Source of the DNA: CAYSJU01 sp964431495
GTDB lineage: Bacteria > Omnitrophota > Gorgyraeia > Tantalellales > Tantalellaceae
DNA: 49,859 bases
Reading direction: 5' to 3'
Assembly: GCA_964431495.1 (NCBI GenBank)
Contig: CAYSJU010000013.1
Location: 1 to 49,859, forward strand
In this document: positions 9,334-19,800 of the stretch, piece by piece
Layout: every line of letters begins with the position of its first letter
Position numbering within the stretch: the stretch's first letter is position 1
The notes under the pieces: model-generated
Told to the model about the DNA's origin: nothing
The model's input: only the letters and a program-made list of their open reading frames with translations
Database searches by the model: none
Program-made: the position numbers and the translations under genes

Positions 9334-10020
9334 ATGAAAGTAGCGATCCATCAACCTCAATATCTGCCATGGCTTGGTTATTTTGACAAGATGGACCAGG
9401 TCGATGTTTTTGTCCTGCTGGATGACGTGCAATACAAAAAGAACGAATGGCAGAACCGGAACAAGATACGGACCGCTAGCCAATGGCAGTGGCTGACCGT
9501 GCCTGTCATGTACAAGTTCGGGGAGAAGATCAACGAGGTCAGGATAGACAGCCATCAGGACTGGCGCGCCAGGCAAATGAAGGGCCTGGAGATCAACTAT
9601 TCCAATGCGCCGTATTTCTGGGATTACTTCACGTTCTTTCGTGATGTTTTCGCCCAGGAATGGGAGTTCCTTGTGGATATCAATATTTATTTCATAGAAT
9701 ACCTGAAAGACGCGCTGGGGATAAAGACAGACCTTGTCAGGAGTTCTGTCCTCAAGGTGAATGGCAGCAAAACAGAGAGGCTGGTCGAAATATGTAAAGC
9801 CCTGAAAGCCGATACTTACCTGTCCGGGGCAGGCGGGGACGAATACCTTGATAAAGGGTTGTTTGAAGAAAGCGGGATAGTCCTGGAGTTCCAGCATTAT
9901 TCGCCCCCTCGGTATTCCCAGGCATTTGGTGGTTTTTATCCCAATATGTCAGTTGTGGATCTTTTATTCTGTCACGGAAAAGAGAGTTTAAGTATAATAA
10001 AAGAAGGGAGTGATCGATGA
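9334..10020 (+). CDS. WbqC-like family protein
   Basis: 228 residues. The opening MKVAIHQPQYLPWLGYFDKM and the following VFVLLDDVQYKKNEWQNRN are the hallmark of the WbqC family (PF08889). The C terminus has YLSGAGGDEYLDKGLFEESG and SVVDLLFCHGKESLSII, also family features. WbqC proteins are frequent in O-antigen and capsule clusters and are thought to act in sugar or lipid-linked precursor modification, but no reaction is established to my knowledge. It overlaps the PIG-L gene by ATGA and is followed by an aminotransferase, a trio often seen in amino-sugar pathways. No clear ribosome site is present; a TATAAT lies close upstream. Confidence 0.9.
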   Translation: MKVAIHQPQYLPWLGYFDKMDQVDVFVLLDDVQYKKNEWQNRNKIRTASQWQWLTVPVMYKFGEKINEVRIDSHQDWRARQMKGLEINYSNAPYFWDYFTFFRDVFAQEWEFLVDINIYFIEYLKDALGIKTDLVRSSVLKVNGSKTERLVEICKALKADTYLSGAGGDEYLDKGLFEESGIVLEFQHYSPPRYSQAFGGFYPNMSVVDLLFCHGKESLSIIKEGSDR

Positions 10021-10637
10021 ATATTCTGGCGATAGGAGCACATCCGGATGACATAGAATACGGGTGCGGCGGGACGCTTATCAAACTGACCAAGAAGCAA
10101 AAAGCTAAAATATATTTTTTCATAGCAACCCACGGTGATTTCAGCGGCGGGGCGGGGATCAGGATAATGGAACAGGAGGCGGCAGCTGATTTTCTGGGCG
10201 TTAAGAAGGTCTTCTGGGGCGGGTTCACTGACACCATGCTGAATGTTGGCGTTGAGCTTATAGGGAAAATAGAGGACGCGATAAAGGAGTGTAATCCGGA
10301 CGCAATATTCGTGAATTATCCGGACGATACCCACCAGGACCACAGGTATCTGGCGGAAAGCACTATTGTTGCCGCGCGATACCATAGAAAGGTCATGTTT
10401 TACGAGGATTACACGTCCAGGAACTATGAACCGAACCTTTTCACGGATATCGAGGATACTTTAGAGAAAAAAGTCGAGCTTTTGAAGTTTCACAGATCCC
10501 AGGTGGAAAGGGAGTATCCCACCAGCCTGGACATGGTGGAAAGCGTAAGGGCGGTCGCGAACTTCCGTGGTTTCCAGGCAAAGGTGAAGTACGCCGAGGG
10601 ATTTTTCGCCCTGCGGTATCTATTGGACAGTTTGTAG
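10017..10637 (+). CDS. PIG-L/LmbE-family deacetylase
   Basis: 206 residues. The zinc-site motif AIGAHPDDIEYGCGGTL (His-Pro-Asp-Asp) at the N terminus and PDDTHQDHRYLAE in the middle define the LmbE/PIG-L family of N-acetyl-sugar deacetylases. The enzyme would remove an acetyl group from an N-acetylated amino sugar or related substrate in the cytosol. The start overlaps the WbqC stop as ATGA, with AGAAGGGAG upstream. The stop codon TAG is also the first part of a palindromic repeat. With the DegT aminotransferase downstream it suggests processing of an amino sugar; the exact substrate is unknown. Confidence 0.88.
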   Translation: MNILAIGAHPDDIEYGCGGTLIKLTKKQKAKIYFFIATHGDFSGGAGIRIMEQEAAADFLGVKKVFWGGFTDTMLNVGVELIGKIEDAIKECNPDAIFVNYPDDTHQDHRYLAESTIVAARYHRKVMFYEDYTSRNYEPNLFTDIEDTLEKKVELLKFHRSQVEREYPTSLDMVESVRAVANFRGFQAKVKYAEGFFALRYLLDSL

Positions 10638-10658
10638 GGGCTCGATTTATCGAACCCC
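10637..10658 (+). repeat. Palindrome of the GAT-WW-ATC family
   Basis: Arms GGGGCTCGAT and ATCGAACCCC flank TT, with one mismatched pair. The element begins at the last base of the PIG-L stop codon and ends directly before the AGGAGG ribosome site of the aminotransferase gene, so an RNA hairpin here would sit beside that site. Confidence 0.7.
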
Positions 10659-10673
10659 AGGAGGACGGATTAT

Positions 10674-11720
10674 ATGGCCCAACAAATTATTCCACATTCC
10701 AAGCCGACTCTGGGCAGCGAGGAGATAGAGGCGGTATCCGAAGTCATACGATCAGGGCATATCGCCCAGGGTGACAAAGCCAGAGAGTTTGAAAAGGAAC
10801 TTGCCCGTTTCATAGGTGTCAAAGGCGCCGTAGTAACCAATTCCGGAACATCTGCTCTGCATCTGGGACTCATTGCCATGGGAATAGGTGAAGACAATGA
10901 AGTATTATTGCCGTCCTATGTGTGCAGCGCTCCGCTTAACACTATATGTCAGGTAAGAGCGCGGCCTGTTCTGTGCGATATCGAGCTGGAGAGTTTTAAT
11001 GTTTCCATGGAAAGTATAAGGAACAAGATGAGGGATAAGACCAGAGCGGTTATAGTACCTCATATGTTCGGCAATCCCGCTGACCTTGAAAGGATAGGGG
11101 AAACAGGGGTCCCCGTGATCGAAGATTGCGCGCATTCGATCGGAGCCATGTTCGGGCACAGCCGGACAGGGAGCATCGGCAGCATCAGCATCCTTTCATT
11201 TTACGCCAATAAAATGCTGGCATGCGGTGAGGGCGGCGCGCTTCTGTCCAATGACGAAGAGATACTCCGGAAAGCGAGGGATCTCCGCGACTATGATGAA
11301 AAAGAAAATTATAAGGTTCGCTACAATTATAAGATGACGGATATGCAGGCCGCTGTCGGTTTAATACAGCTTAAGAAGCTCCCGGGATTGATCGAAAACC
11401 GCAGGGAAACAGCAAAACGTTACGATGAAGCCTTTAAAGATGCGGATATTATTCTGCCAAGAGGCGAATTCGACCACATTTATTACCGATATGTTGTAAG
11501 AATAAAAAAGGATCCGGCCGAGGCGATCTCTTCCATGAAGGGAAAGGGGATAATGTGCGCAAAACCGGTATTTAACCCTTTGCACCGCTACTTTGAGATG
11601 AGGTCCGGGTTTCGCAACACGGACGAGGCATATTCAACAGCCCTGTCCATACCCATCTATCCTTCTCTTGCCGAAGAAGAGCAGGAGAGGGTAATTAAAG
11701 CAGTTAGCAGCATTCTGTAG
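10674..11720 (+). CDS. DegT/DnrJ/EryC1/StrS PLP aminotransferase
   Basis: 348 residues. The motifs VIRSGHIAQGDKAREFEKEL, VVTNSGTSALHLGLIAMGIG, VIEDCAHSIGAMFG and the PLP-lysine segment SFYANKMLACGEGGALLSN are diagnostic for the sugar aminotransferase family. It transfers an amino group, usually from glutamate, to a keto sugar nucleotide in the cytosol. AGGAGG precedes ATG 10674. The product could feed the surface glycan or, because the RiPP genes follow directly, a decoration of the peptide; the second idea is speculative. Specificity (C3, C4 or other) cannot be read from sequence. Confidence 0.9.
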   Translation: MAQQIIPHSKPTLGSEEIEAVSEVIRSGHIAQGDKAREFEKELARFIGVKGAVVTNSGTSALHLGLIAMGIGEDNEVLLPSYVCSAPLNTICQVRARPVLCDIELESFNVSMESIRNKMRDKTRAVIVPHMFGNPADLERIGETGVPVIEDCAHSIGAMFGHSRTGSIGSISILSFYANKMLACGEGGALLSNDEEILRKARDLRDYDEKENYKVRYNYKMTDMQAAVGLIQLKKLPGLIENRRETAKRYDEAFKDADIILPRGEFDHIYYRYVVRIKKDPAEAISSMKGKGIMCAKPVFNPLHRYFEMRSGFRNTDEAYSTALSIPIYPSLAEEEQERVIKAVSSIL

Positions 11721-11765
11721 GTAGACCGATCAAACCGCGCAGGGTTGATAAGGGGCTTTCAAAAA

Positions 11766-12884
11766 ATGAATAAGATCCCGTTTCCGACGACAGTAGATAT
11801 AGCCCTTACGGGGAAGTGTAATCTCAGGTGTAAACACTGCAATACCTCTGACACATGGAACCTTGAGGACGAGCTCTCCTTTGAAGAGATCATAGGTGTG
11901 TTGGACCAGTTGAAAGAGGAGAAATTATTCAATCTCAGCCTTTTCGGCGGCGAACCTTTTTATTATTCAAGGATATTCGAGTTACTGGAAGTCCTTAATG
12001 ATTATCCCATGAGAGTGTCCTTTTTGACGAACGGGACACTGATAGACCGGCCCGCTGTAAAGCATATGAAAAAGATGAGATTTTTGGATTATATACAGAT
12101 AAGCATCGATGGATCGACGCCGCATATCCATGATTGGCAGAGGGGAGAGGGGTCTTTTGCGAGGGCGATCGAAGCCGTGAAGTTGCTTATTGAAAATGAT
12201 CTTCCAGTAAAAATAAAGGCTATAATAAACACGTATAACTACGGGGATATTGAGAACATGGTGGAACTGGCACTGAGCCTGGGTCTGGATGGCATGGATT
12301 TCGGAGACGCTGTGCCCTGCGGCAGGGCGGCTGTCTACTCCAGTGATATGCGATTCAAAGGGGAAGCACACCGGTATATAATGGAAGAGATGTTCCGCCT
12401 GGAGGAGAAGTATCCAGGGTTCGGTTTTGGCGGGACTCTCGCCCAGAAAATGGAAATGCTGCTGGATTTTTACAAGAATGGCCCCGGCAAGGGAAAAAGA
12501 GGAACATTTTCCACATGCCCCGCCGGGCATACCATGCTTTCCATACGTTCCGACGGCAAAGTGGTCCCGTGTTCGGCGTTCTGGACGCTGGTATGCGGGG
12601 ATCTAAGGAAGGATCCCATCCGGGATATCTGGGATAATTCCAAATGTTTAAATGAGATAAGGGCGCTCAGGGATGAAGCTCTGACCAAGCATGATCCCGA
12701 ATGTGAGAAGTGCGATTATCTGGCATACTGCAATGGCGGATGCAGGGCAAGCGCGTATTACTCCTCGGGCGATGATTTAAAAGGGATAGATCGCGCCAAT
12801 TGTCTGGTTTTTTCAGACCTTTACGGGTTCAGGGTCAACAAAGACATTGTTCTGCTACCGGACAATGAAAAGGGGAAAAAGTAG
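11766..12884 (+). CDS. Radical SAM/SPASM peptide-modifying enzyme, first of pair
   Basis: 372 residues from ATG 11766; a TTG at 11745 would add seven unconvincing residues. The radical SAM cluster motif Cys18-x3-Cys22-x2-Cys25 (GKCNLRCKHC) binds a 4Fe-4S cluster and SAM; GGEP and ISIDGS motifs follow. The C-terminal SPASM region has STCPAGH, KVVPCSAF and CEKCDYLAYCNGGCRA, ligands for auxiliary clusters as in PqqE and sactisynthases. It is almost adjacent to a second such enzyme. With PqqD and a Cys-rich peptide nearby it very likely installs a radical-based crosslink or epimerisation in that peptide. The pair recalls the ScmE/ScmF enzymes of the SynChlorMet cassette; that comparison is from memory. 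Confidence 0.92.
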   Translation: MNKIPFPTTVDIALTGKCNLRCKHCNTSDTWNLEDELSFEEIIGVLDQLKEEKLFNLSLFGGEPFYYSRIFELLEVLNDYPMRVSFLTNGTLIDRPAVKHMKKMRFLDYIQISIDGSTPHIHDWQRGEGSFARAIEAVKLLIENDLPVKIKAIINTYNYGDIENMVELALSLGLDGMDFGDAVPCGRAAVYSSDMRFKGEAHRYIMEEMFRLEEKYPGFGFGGTLAQKMEMLLDFYKNGPGKGKRGTFSTCPAGHTMLSIRSDGKVVPCSAFWTLVCGDLRKDPIRDIWDNSKCLNEIRALRDEALTKHDPECEKCDYLAYCNGGCRASAYYSSGDDLKGIDRANCLVFSDLYGFRVNKDIVLLPDNEKGKK

Positions 12885-12888
12885 AGCT

Positions 12889-14013
12889 ATGGCTGTCTGC
12901 GAAAAGGGAAAGAGAGTTGTTCAGTATCCTCCAGAAAGCCTTAACAGTCTTTATATAAATGTCACGCGGTTCTGTAATCTGGGCTGTAAACACTGCTGGC
13001 TGGCTCCACCCCGCCGGGAGGAGTTGAAAGAAGAAGACCGAGAGATGTCCATCAAGGAAATAATAGCAATAGTAAAAGCAACGCAGGAACTCGGCCTGGA
13101 CTCCATAAAGCTTACCGGCGGAGAGCCCCTTCTGAGGAATGACCTGGAAGATCTGCTCAGGTTCTGTTTGGATTCCGATATCGAGGTTGATGTAGAGACC
13201 AATGGAACTCTTGTTTCAAAAAAGGTTGCCAGGATGTTCGCGAAATACGAGCTGAACCATATCTCGGTCAGCCTTGACGGTTTTTCCGAAGAGAAGCACG
13301 ACTTTTTCAGGGGACAGAAGGGCGCCTTCAAGCTCACTGTAAAGGGTATTGAGAACCTGATCAACGAGGGTTGCCATGTTCAGGTGATAACATCTCTTTA
13401 TAAAGAGAACCTGAAAGGGTTCCCTTATTTCCTGCGCCTGATGCGGAAACTGAATGTGAGCGATATCAAGATCAATACTATTTGCTCGATAGGCCGGGGA
13501 GAGGCCCTGAAGAATGCCGGGCTCACGCCTACCGTGAGAGAGATACTTGATTTTTCAAAAAAATTACGTAAAATGAGTGAAAATTTTCCGGGGTCGGTGT
13601 ATCTTGATATTCCGATAGCATTTAAAGCACTGGCGGAGATCAAGCATCACGGCGGCCACGTATGCGCTATCAAGAATATCCTGGGGATATTATCCGATGG
13701 GAGCGTCTCGATCTGTGGCATCGGGTATCTGGATGAGGATCTGCTTTTCGGGAATGTCCGGAGTCAACCATCCCTGCTGAAAGAGATATGGCTCAATAAT
13801 CCCGTCCTGAACAGGATACGGGAGGAGATCCCTTCGAAACTTGAGGGAGTATGCGGGATATGCGTTTTCCGGAACAGGTGCTTTGGAAACTGCATCGCGG
13901 AGAGTTATTACAATACGAGGAGACTGACAGCGCCATACTGGTTCTGCCAGAAAGCTTATGTCGAGGGTTTTTTTCCCTCAACGCGTCTTATCCCGGAGGC
14001 GTTGAGGACATGA
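12889..14013 (+). CDS. Radical SAM/SPASM peptide-modifying enzyme, second of pair
   Basis: 374 residues from ATG 12889, four bases after the previous stop with GGGGAA upstream; ATG 12865 and TTG 12847 are in frame but overlap the upstream gene and lack a ribosome site. The cluster motif is Cys29-x3-Cys33-x2-Cys36 (RFCNLGCKHCW), then LTGGEPLLRND and HISVSLDGF. The SPASM region reads GHVCAIKN, GSVSICGIGY and GVCGICVFRNRCFGNC. It differs strongly from the first enzyme, so the two probably make different changes or act on different repeats. Its stop overlaps the HPr-kinase-like gene by ATGA, keeping the set in one operon. Confidence 0.92.
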   Translation: MAVCEKGKRVVQYPPESLNSLYINVTRFCNLGCKHCWLAPPRREELKEEDREMSIKEIIAIVKATQELGLDSIKLTGGEPLLRNDLEDLLRFCLDSDIEVDVETNGTLVSKKVARMFAKYELNHISVSLDGFSEEKHDFFRGQKGAFKLTVKGIENLINEGCHVQVITSLYKENLKGFPYFLRLMRKLNVSDIKINTICSIGRGEALKNAGLTPTVREILDFSKKLRKMSENFPGSVYLDIPIAFKALAEIKHHGGHVCAIKNILGILSDGSVSICGIGYLDEDLLFGNVRSQPSLLKEIWLNNPVLNRIREEIPSKLEGVCGICVFRNRCFGNCIAESYYNTRRLTAPYWFCQKAYVEGFFPSTRLIPEALRT

Positions 14014-14831
14014 TGAGAAGAAGGTATGACTTTAAAATCCTGGAAACCACGATAAGGTTCAATTTTTTGAATTTTAATGATATGCCCCCTCTGTTCGATC
14101 TGACAGTTGCCGGTGGAGATACAAGACCCGATCTGGATATATATTTTTTCAAAGATAAGCAGGGTTTAGGGATAAAAAGGATAAGCAGGGGGAGGATGGC
14201 CGGCAGCGCAAAAAAGTTCCAGGGGAAGCCGTATTGCGAGATCTTCAATTTCAGAAAAAAAAGGTTTTTCTGCTTATTTGAGGACGCTATATCCCTGGAG
14301 GCTGTCATGAATTATGCGGTATTCCGGTCCTTTTTTGTCTTTCAAAGCATCCTGGACATGCTTTTTCTGCATTCGGCATCAATAATAATGGGGGACAAGG
14401 TCTATCTGTTCGTCGCGCCAAGCGGAGGCGGGAAGTCCACTATTTCCTCCTTTGCGGAAGAAAAAGACCTCAGGGTCCTTAGCGAAGAGTATTGTGTCAT
14501 AAAAAGGAGAAATAACAGGTTTTTCGCGGCGTTGTTCCCTTCCGGATTGCCGTCATTGCATTCCCGGGAAAAGTGGGAGATCGGAGGTGTCTTCCTTCTT
14601 AACAAAGCTGACGCGAACAGGGCAAGCGGCATCTCGATAATCGAGGCGATCAGGAGGACAATGCCGGAAGCTACCAGCTTTTTCCACGACCTTGTCCCAC
14701 AGGCTGAAAAGGCCAACTACAGGAGGAATGCCTTTAGCTTTCTGGATTCGATGTTCCAAAGTGTGGATATCAGGTTGTTGGATTTCAGAAGAGATCCGAG
14801 CATTTTTTCGTACTTACGCGGCATGCTATGA
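14010..14831 (+). CDS. HPr kinase/phosphorylase-like protein (ScmC-like), probable RiPP tailoring kinase
   Basis: 273 residues from ATG 14010 (ATG 14013 also possible; GGAGG at 13995); the open frame extends 53 codons further up but only by overlapping the SPASM region. The core resembles the C-terminal kinase domain of HprK: a conserved His in LFLHSASII (residue 121), Walker A APSGGGKST (136-144), and LSEEYCVIKR. A long N-terminal region of unknown fold precedes it. HprK-like proteins occur in lasso-peptide and PqqD-associated RiPP clusters, and in lasso systems some phosphorylate the precursor. A role in phosphorylating the adjacent Cys-repeat peptide is inference. It overlaps the ABC transporter gene by ATGA. 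Confidence 0.8.
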   Translation: MMRRRYDFKILETTIRFNFLNFNDMPPLFDLTVAGGDTRPDLDIYFFKDKQGLGIKRISRGRMAGSAKKFQGKPYCEIFNFRKKRFFCLFEDAISLEAVMNYAVFRSFFVFQSILDMLFLHSASIIMGDKVYLFVAPSGGGKSTISSFAEEKDLRVLSEEYCVIKRRNNRFFAALFPSGLPSLHSREKWEIGGVFLLNKADANRASGISIIEAIRRTMPEATSFFHDLVPQAEKANYRRNAFSFLDSMFQSVDIRLLDFRRDPSIFSYLRGML

Positions 14832-16579
14832 ATACAATAATGGATAAGATAAAGTCCGGACGCGCTTTATTGCTCTCCAGAGCTTCTTCATTGCTTGGGG
14901 ATGTCAGGACTATACTACAATACTCGACGGGGAACTTGAAGAAATACAGGAGAGACCTGTTGGGCATTGCGGTTTTAAAGGCACTGTCCTTTCCTTTAGG
15001 GCTATCCATTGTATATATCACTAAAGTCACTCTGGATAAGGGGATCCTGGGTAAGAACCTCGGTTTATTTTTGAATTTCATGGCGCTGGGAGTGCTGGCA
15101 TTCTTTTTTTCACGGATACTTGGATATTTTGCGAATAGAAAACTGCAAAGCGTGAAGGCAAGGTTCTCAGTGGATTTAAACTACGATATGACAAAAAGGC
15201 TTTTCGGATTAGACTACCTGAAGATAAAGGACCTGAGTTCCGCGGAACATTCTTTTATAGTCGCTTATGATCACCATACCATTGAGGGGCTGATCTTTGA
15301 TGACATACCTTCGCTGGCATCCCTGGCAAAGGTGCCCGTCTTTTTCGTGCTTGCTTCGCTGCTTTCATTGCCTCTTACCCTGTTAGTGTTCGTTTCTCTG
15401 CCGTTCATCGCGCTGCATACCGTCTGGGCCGCGCGGAAGGGCAGGAGATACAGGACAAGGGAATTATACTGTTCCCGGAAACATTATTCACATATGCATG
15501 ATTCTTTGCTCAACATAAAACTGATAAAAAGTTTTTTCAAAGAAGACTGGGCCGTGGGGAGGGTGATCTCATTATTCCGGGACAAGGCTGACAGTTCCTT
15601 GAAGTCCTTCCTTTTCTCGCATAAATCCCGGTTCGCGGGCGATCTTTTTCTGAAGCTCAATACGGCATTGTTCTGGCTGCTGGGAGGGTATTTCGTGATC
15701 AAGGGATATCTGAGTTTCGGGTCATTCAGCGCGGTTTCCATGTACGTGGCCCTGATCGTTTCTGAGATGTACACTATAAGCGGGTTTTTTCAGGATCTGA
15801 ACGAGGAAAGGGTGTCCATAAAAAGAAGCGCGGAATTCATTAATGAGGTATCAGAAAAAAAAGAAGCGGGGGCTCCGGAGGCCGTTATTAAAGGGACGCG
15901 GTTTGAGGAGGATGTTGAGTTCAGGAACGTGACATTCGGGTATGCAAAGGACAGAGTGCTGCTGGACAACCTGTCTTTTGTCGTGCCCGCGCGCAAGTGG
16001 ACTCTTATCCGGGGGGGGTCCGGGATCGGAAAAACGACTTTGTTAAGCCTGTTTCTGAGACTGTTCCCGCCGCGTAGCGGGGGGATATTTATCGGTGATG
16101 ATGAAATATGCCGGATGGACAGAAGTTCTTTTTTCAGCAAAATATCCGTTGTCCACCAGGAGCCCTATCTTTTTGACGACACTATCATTAACAATATTCT
16201 GTTGGGTGAGAAGAGGCAGGAGAAAGATATAGAGAAACTGTTGCATTGCGCGAAGCTTGATGAGCTTGCCGGCAGCCTGCCAATGGGGTATAATTACCAT
16301 GTCAGGGAATCAGGTTCCGTGCTTTCAGGCGGGCAGAAGCAGCGAGTAGCGATCGCCAGGGCCCTGGCAAGGGATCCCATGATCCTGGTAATGGATGAAG
16401 CGACCTCGTTCCTTGATTCTGATAGCGAAGAGAAGATACTTGAAAACATCAAAAAGCACTTTCCGGATCTTACTGTTATTTTTGTCACTCACAGGGACAG
16501 CGCCAGAAAGTTCGCTGATGAAGTTTTTATGTTAAATGGAGCCGGTATTTCCAGGGAAAGCGATATACGTGCAAGTTAG
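14828..16579 (+). CDS. ABC exporter (fused membrane and ATPase domains), likely peptide exporter
   Basis: 583 residues. Residues about 45-320 hold the six-helix type I exporter domain (for example FMALGVLAFFFSRILGYFAN, VFFVLASLLSLPLTLLVFV). The ATPase domain shows Walker A GGSGIGKTT near residue 398, Q loop VVHQEPYLFDD, signature LSGGQKQRVAIARAL and Walker B ILVMDEATS, with switch His in VTHRD. Unlike many bacteriocin exporters it has no N-terminal C39 peptidase, so leader removal must be done elsewhere; the S26-like protein downstream is the candidate. Located between modification enzymes and precursor, it probably exports the mature peptide. Starts with an ATGA overlap. Confidence 0.9.
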   Translation: MNTIMDKIKSGRALLLSRASSLLGDVRTILQYSTGNLKKYRRDLLGIAVLKALSFPLGLSIVYITKVTLDKGILGKNLGLFLNFMALGVLAFFFSRILGYFANRKLQSVKARFSVDLNYDMTKRLFGLDYLKIKDLSSAEHSFIVAYDHHTIEGLIFDDIPSLASLAKVPVFFVLASLLSLPLTLLVFVSLPFIALHTVWAARKGRRYRTRELYCSRKHYSHMHDSLLNIKLIKSFFKEDWAVGRVISLFRDKADSSLKSFLFSHKSRFAGDLFLKLNTALFWLLGGYFVIKGYLSFGSFSAVSMYVALIVSEMYTISGFFQDLNEERVSIKRSAEFINEVSEKKEAGAPEAVIKGTRFEEDVEFRNVTFGYAKDRVLLDNLSFVVPARKWTLIRGGSGIGKTTLLSLFLRLFPPRSGGIFIGDDEICRMDRSSFFSKISVVHQEPYLFDDTIINNILLGEKRQEKDIEKLLHCAKLDELAGSLPMGYNYHVRESGSVLSGGQKQRVAIARALARDPMILVMDEATSFLDSDSEEKILENIKKHFPDLTVIFVTHRDSARKFADEVFMLNGAGISRESDIRAS

Positions 16580-16588
16580 GAATGGATC

Positions 16589-16870
16589 ATGAAAACGGCA
16601 TATCCCGTAAAAAATGAAGAAATTGTTGTTCGCAAAGAAAAGAACGAGGCGCTGCTGTTCAATCCCTCGGACGGGAATCTCCTGTGTATCAATGGGACAG
16701 GTATGCATGTCTGGGATATCTGTGACGGATCCCGTGCCGCAGGGGAAATAGCCAGGGAGATGGAAGAAAGGTATGAAGTGCCCCTGGATAAGGCGGAAAA
16801 GGATTGCCTCGAGTATCTGAAAGAGCTGGAGAAGGCGGGATTTATCAAGTACAAAGATCCGGGGGATTAA
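16589..16870 (+). CDS. PqqD-family RiPP recognition protein
   Basis: 93 residues, the normal size for a free PqqD. The pattern EALLFNPSDGNLLCINGTGMHVWDICDGSRAAGEIAREM followed by a winged-helix end (DCLEYLKELEKAGFI) is typical. PqqD proteins bind the leader of a precursor peptide and present it to a radical SAM/SPASM enzyme. The precursor gene starts at the base after its stop, which fits a chaperone-substrate pair. A TTAGGA site precedes the start. The family call is firm; the partner is inferred from position. Confidence 0.93.
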   Translation: MKTAYPVKNEEIVVRKEKNEALLFNPSDGNLLCINGTGMHVWDICDGSRAAGEIAREMEERYEVPLDKAEKDCLEYLKELEKAGFIKYKDPGD

Positions 16871-19800
16871 ATGAAAAAAAAGAGATTAAAATATGAACCG
16901 CCTATTGCCTATAACCTGACACACTCCGTTAGGAAGGAAGTTCACGCTCAGGCGTCGTGCGTGACCGGCACATCGCCCGGCGCGCCCGGAAAATGCGTGA
17001 CCGGGCCTTCAGCCGGCAATAATTGCGCAATCGGGAACACTGCCGGCATGAAATGCCAGGTCGGGTCTTCCGCTCAAAGCGGTAAGTGCCAGATCGGGAC
17101 CATAGCTGGGGGAAAATGCCAGTGGGGCAATACCCCCGGAGGAAAGTGCTCGTGGGGCGGCGCTAGATAACCATCCGAAAAGGCCCTTAGAAAGATGCAA
17201 AGTGTGGTAAAAGGCCAAAGCATGTTTCCTTTCCTCAAACCTCTGGATATCTGCACTTCCAAAGAAATAGTTTCGTCAAGGGTCAGAACCGGCGATATAG
17301 TTATCTACAGAAATACAGCCAATGGAGTCCTTAACGTTCACAGGGTTTTGAGCGTGAACGGGAAAAAGAACTATGCGTTGTTGAAGGGGGATAATAGCCC
17401 CTATGGATCAAGCGAAAAGGTGCCCTTCTCTGATCTAAAGGGAAAAGTTGTATCCGTAAGGAAAGGCAAACAAGTCTATGACCTTGGAGTTTTTCACCGC
17501 AGGCTGTTCGGAAGAATTATAGCTTTTCTGTCACGTTATGACCTGACACCACTATTGTTTAAAAGGCGGTTCATAGACCCGGCGGCATTGAGGATATCCA
17601 GAAATTCTTTATATGTTTTTTTGCGGAGCCCGTTGTATGGAGATATTAAGGTGAAGAGCGAGAGGAACGGGACTCAATGCAGTATCCATGTCTTTGTGGG
17701 AAGGGGAGAGAGCGCCGAAGCTATAATGGATATAAATGAGAACCGTCTTACGCTCACGAGCTGTTATATCCGGCGGAGAGACCGCAACAGGCTCTTTATA
17801 GACAGATTCATGCAAAAGGCCGTTGAGACAGCCGACAAGGAATACGGTCCCCAGTATGATATATATGTTGACAAGTCGGAAATCAAAAAGCTGCTTCATC
17901 CAACAGACAGGTCGGTCCTGCCCGGACGGATCCGTTTTTTATGGGAATGTCAAACAAAATAGACCTATACCCGGCCCTTAATTTTTCTTTTCCCAGAGCA
18001 GGGAACGAGGAAAAACTCATTAATCTGTGTTCCAGAATAGACATGTCCGAAAACGGGAATGCCGAAGCCCTGTCTCTCGTAAAAGCCGAAAAACTGGACT
18101 GGGATCATTTTCTCGGGCTCGCGACAACCTGCAGGGTTGTACCGTTCGCTTACAGGCACCTGCAGCCCTTTGACGAATATGTGCCTGCTCATGTAAAACA
18201 GGTGTTAAGGGAGGAAGCCGGTGCTGAATTCGCCCGTAATATCAGCGCTTTGGAAGACATTAGATCCATTACGGAACTCTTCAGGGAGGAAGGCATAGAG
18301 GTTCTTTTCATCAAAGGCGTTCCTTTTATGCTGGATGTTTACGTGGATATGGGCTTAAGGGGATTTGGCGATATAGATGTACTGGTAAAAGATTTCAGGA
18401 AAGCAGAAAAGGTCTTAAAAAGAAAAGGATTCAAGCCATATGAAAACCGCGGCGTTTTTAATTCTTACAGGTCCCAGAGGCTGTATACTCTGGATGGGAA
18501 AGTCTATTTAGACGTCCATGTTGACTTTATGGGACGCAGACTGCACAACCGGATTTTGAACATAGATAAAAAAAGGATATGGGAAGGCAAAAGGGAAGTA
18601 AATTCGGAAGGGGTTAGTGTTTATACGCTGGACGTTCCGCACACCCTCTTATACGGCTGTATGCATCTTTCGATCCAGCATGGCTTTCTTGGGCTTATCT
18701 GGTACGTGGATATTCATGAGTTCATAAACAAATATGGTGACATGATCGATTGGGACGATATCCGGGAATTAGCGAGGTCTTACAGGATACTGAGGCCGGT
18801 TTACTATTGCCTGCTCTTCACAAAGAGGATGCTGGGGACACCGGTGCCTGATAACGTGCTTGAAAGCATGGAGGGCATTGAAAGGAAAATCGATCACAAG
18901 ATATTCGACAAGATAAAGGCGAACAATGCAGAGACGGATTACCTTGCCGAGCTTACCCTGTTTGACAGTGTATGGGACACGGTAAAATTTGTTTTATTGA
19001 GTTTGGTGGTATATCCGTATTTAATCGTGCATTTCCTCAAGATATTCGGTAAAATACTCGGGTCGCTAAGTCCTCGCAGGAGCCGGGGGCAATCAAAAAT
19101 GAAAAGCGAAAAATGAAAAAGGATAATTCAGAATTAAAAATTAATTTCGCGTCAAGATGCCCAGCACTCTTTTTAGACGCCGGCAATCCCCGTGGGACAA
19201 TTTCGAATTTTTAATCTCAATTTTACATTTTTCACTTTACATTTTAAATTTATTTAATGCGTTTCGGTGGATAAATATGGATAAGCAGGATCTACGAAAC
19301 CTGTGGTGGTCACTCGTTATCATGTATCTCGCGCTGATCTACGCCACACTTGGCGCCGCGCCGATAATATGGGACGCGGTAGATGATTTTTTAGGCGGGA
19401 AGGGGGTGTTCGCGGTATTTGTGGCCGGCAGTATTGCCGGGATCGCCATCCTCGCTTACATGGCCTCCATTAAGAAAGAAAGATCCGTAAACAATTATCT
19501 TTTGCTTATGCTGTTCGCTTTTATGTTTTTGGTATTGAACAAACTCGCAGTATTTGCCGTTGATAAGGTCCACCTGATAGAGTATGCCGTGTTGAGCGTT
19601 CTTGTTTATAACGCGCTCAGGATAGACCTTGACAGGTTTGACATTCGGCTTTATGTTATCGGTTCACTTGTCTGCCTGCTGGCGGGTTTTGTTGATGAGT
19701 CGCTGCAATGCGTCATGCCGGACAGGTACTTTGACTGGAGGGACATTTGGCTGAATGCCCTGAGCAGCATAACCGCCTTTGGCGTAATAAGATACAATAT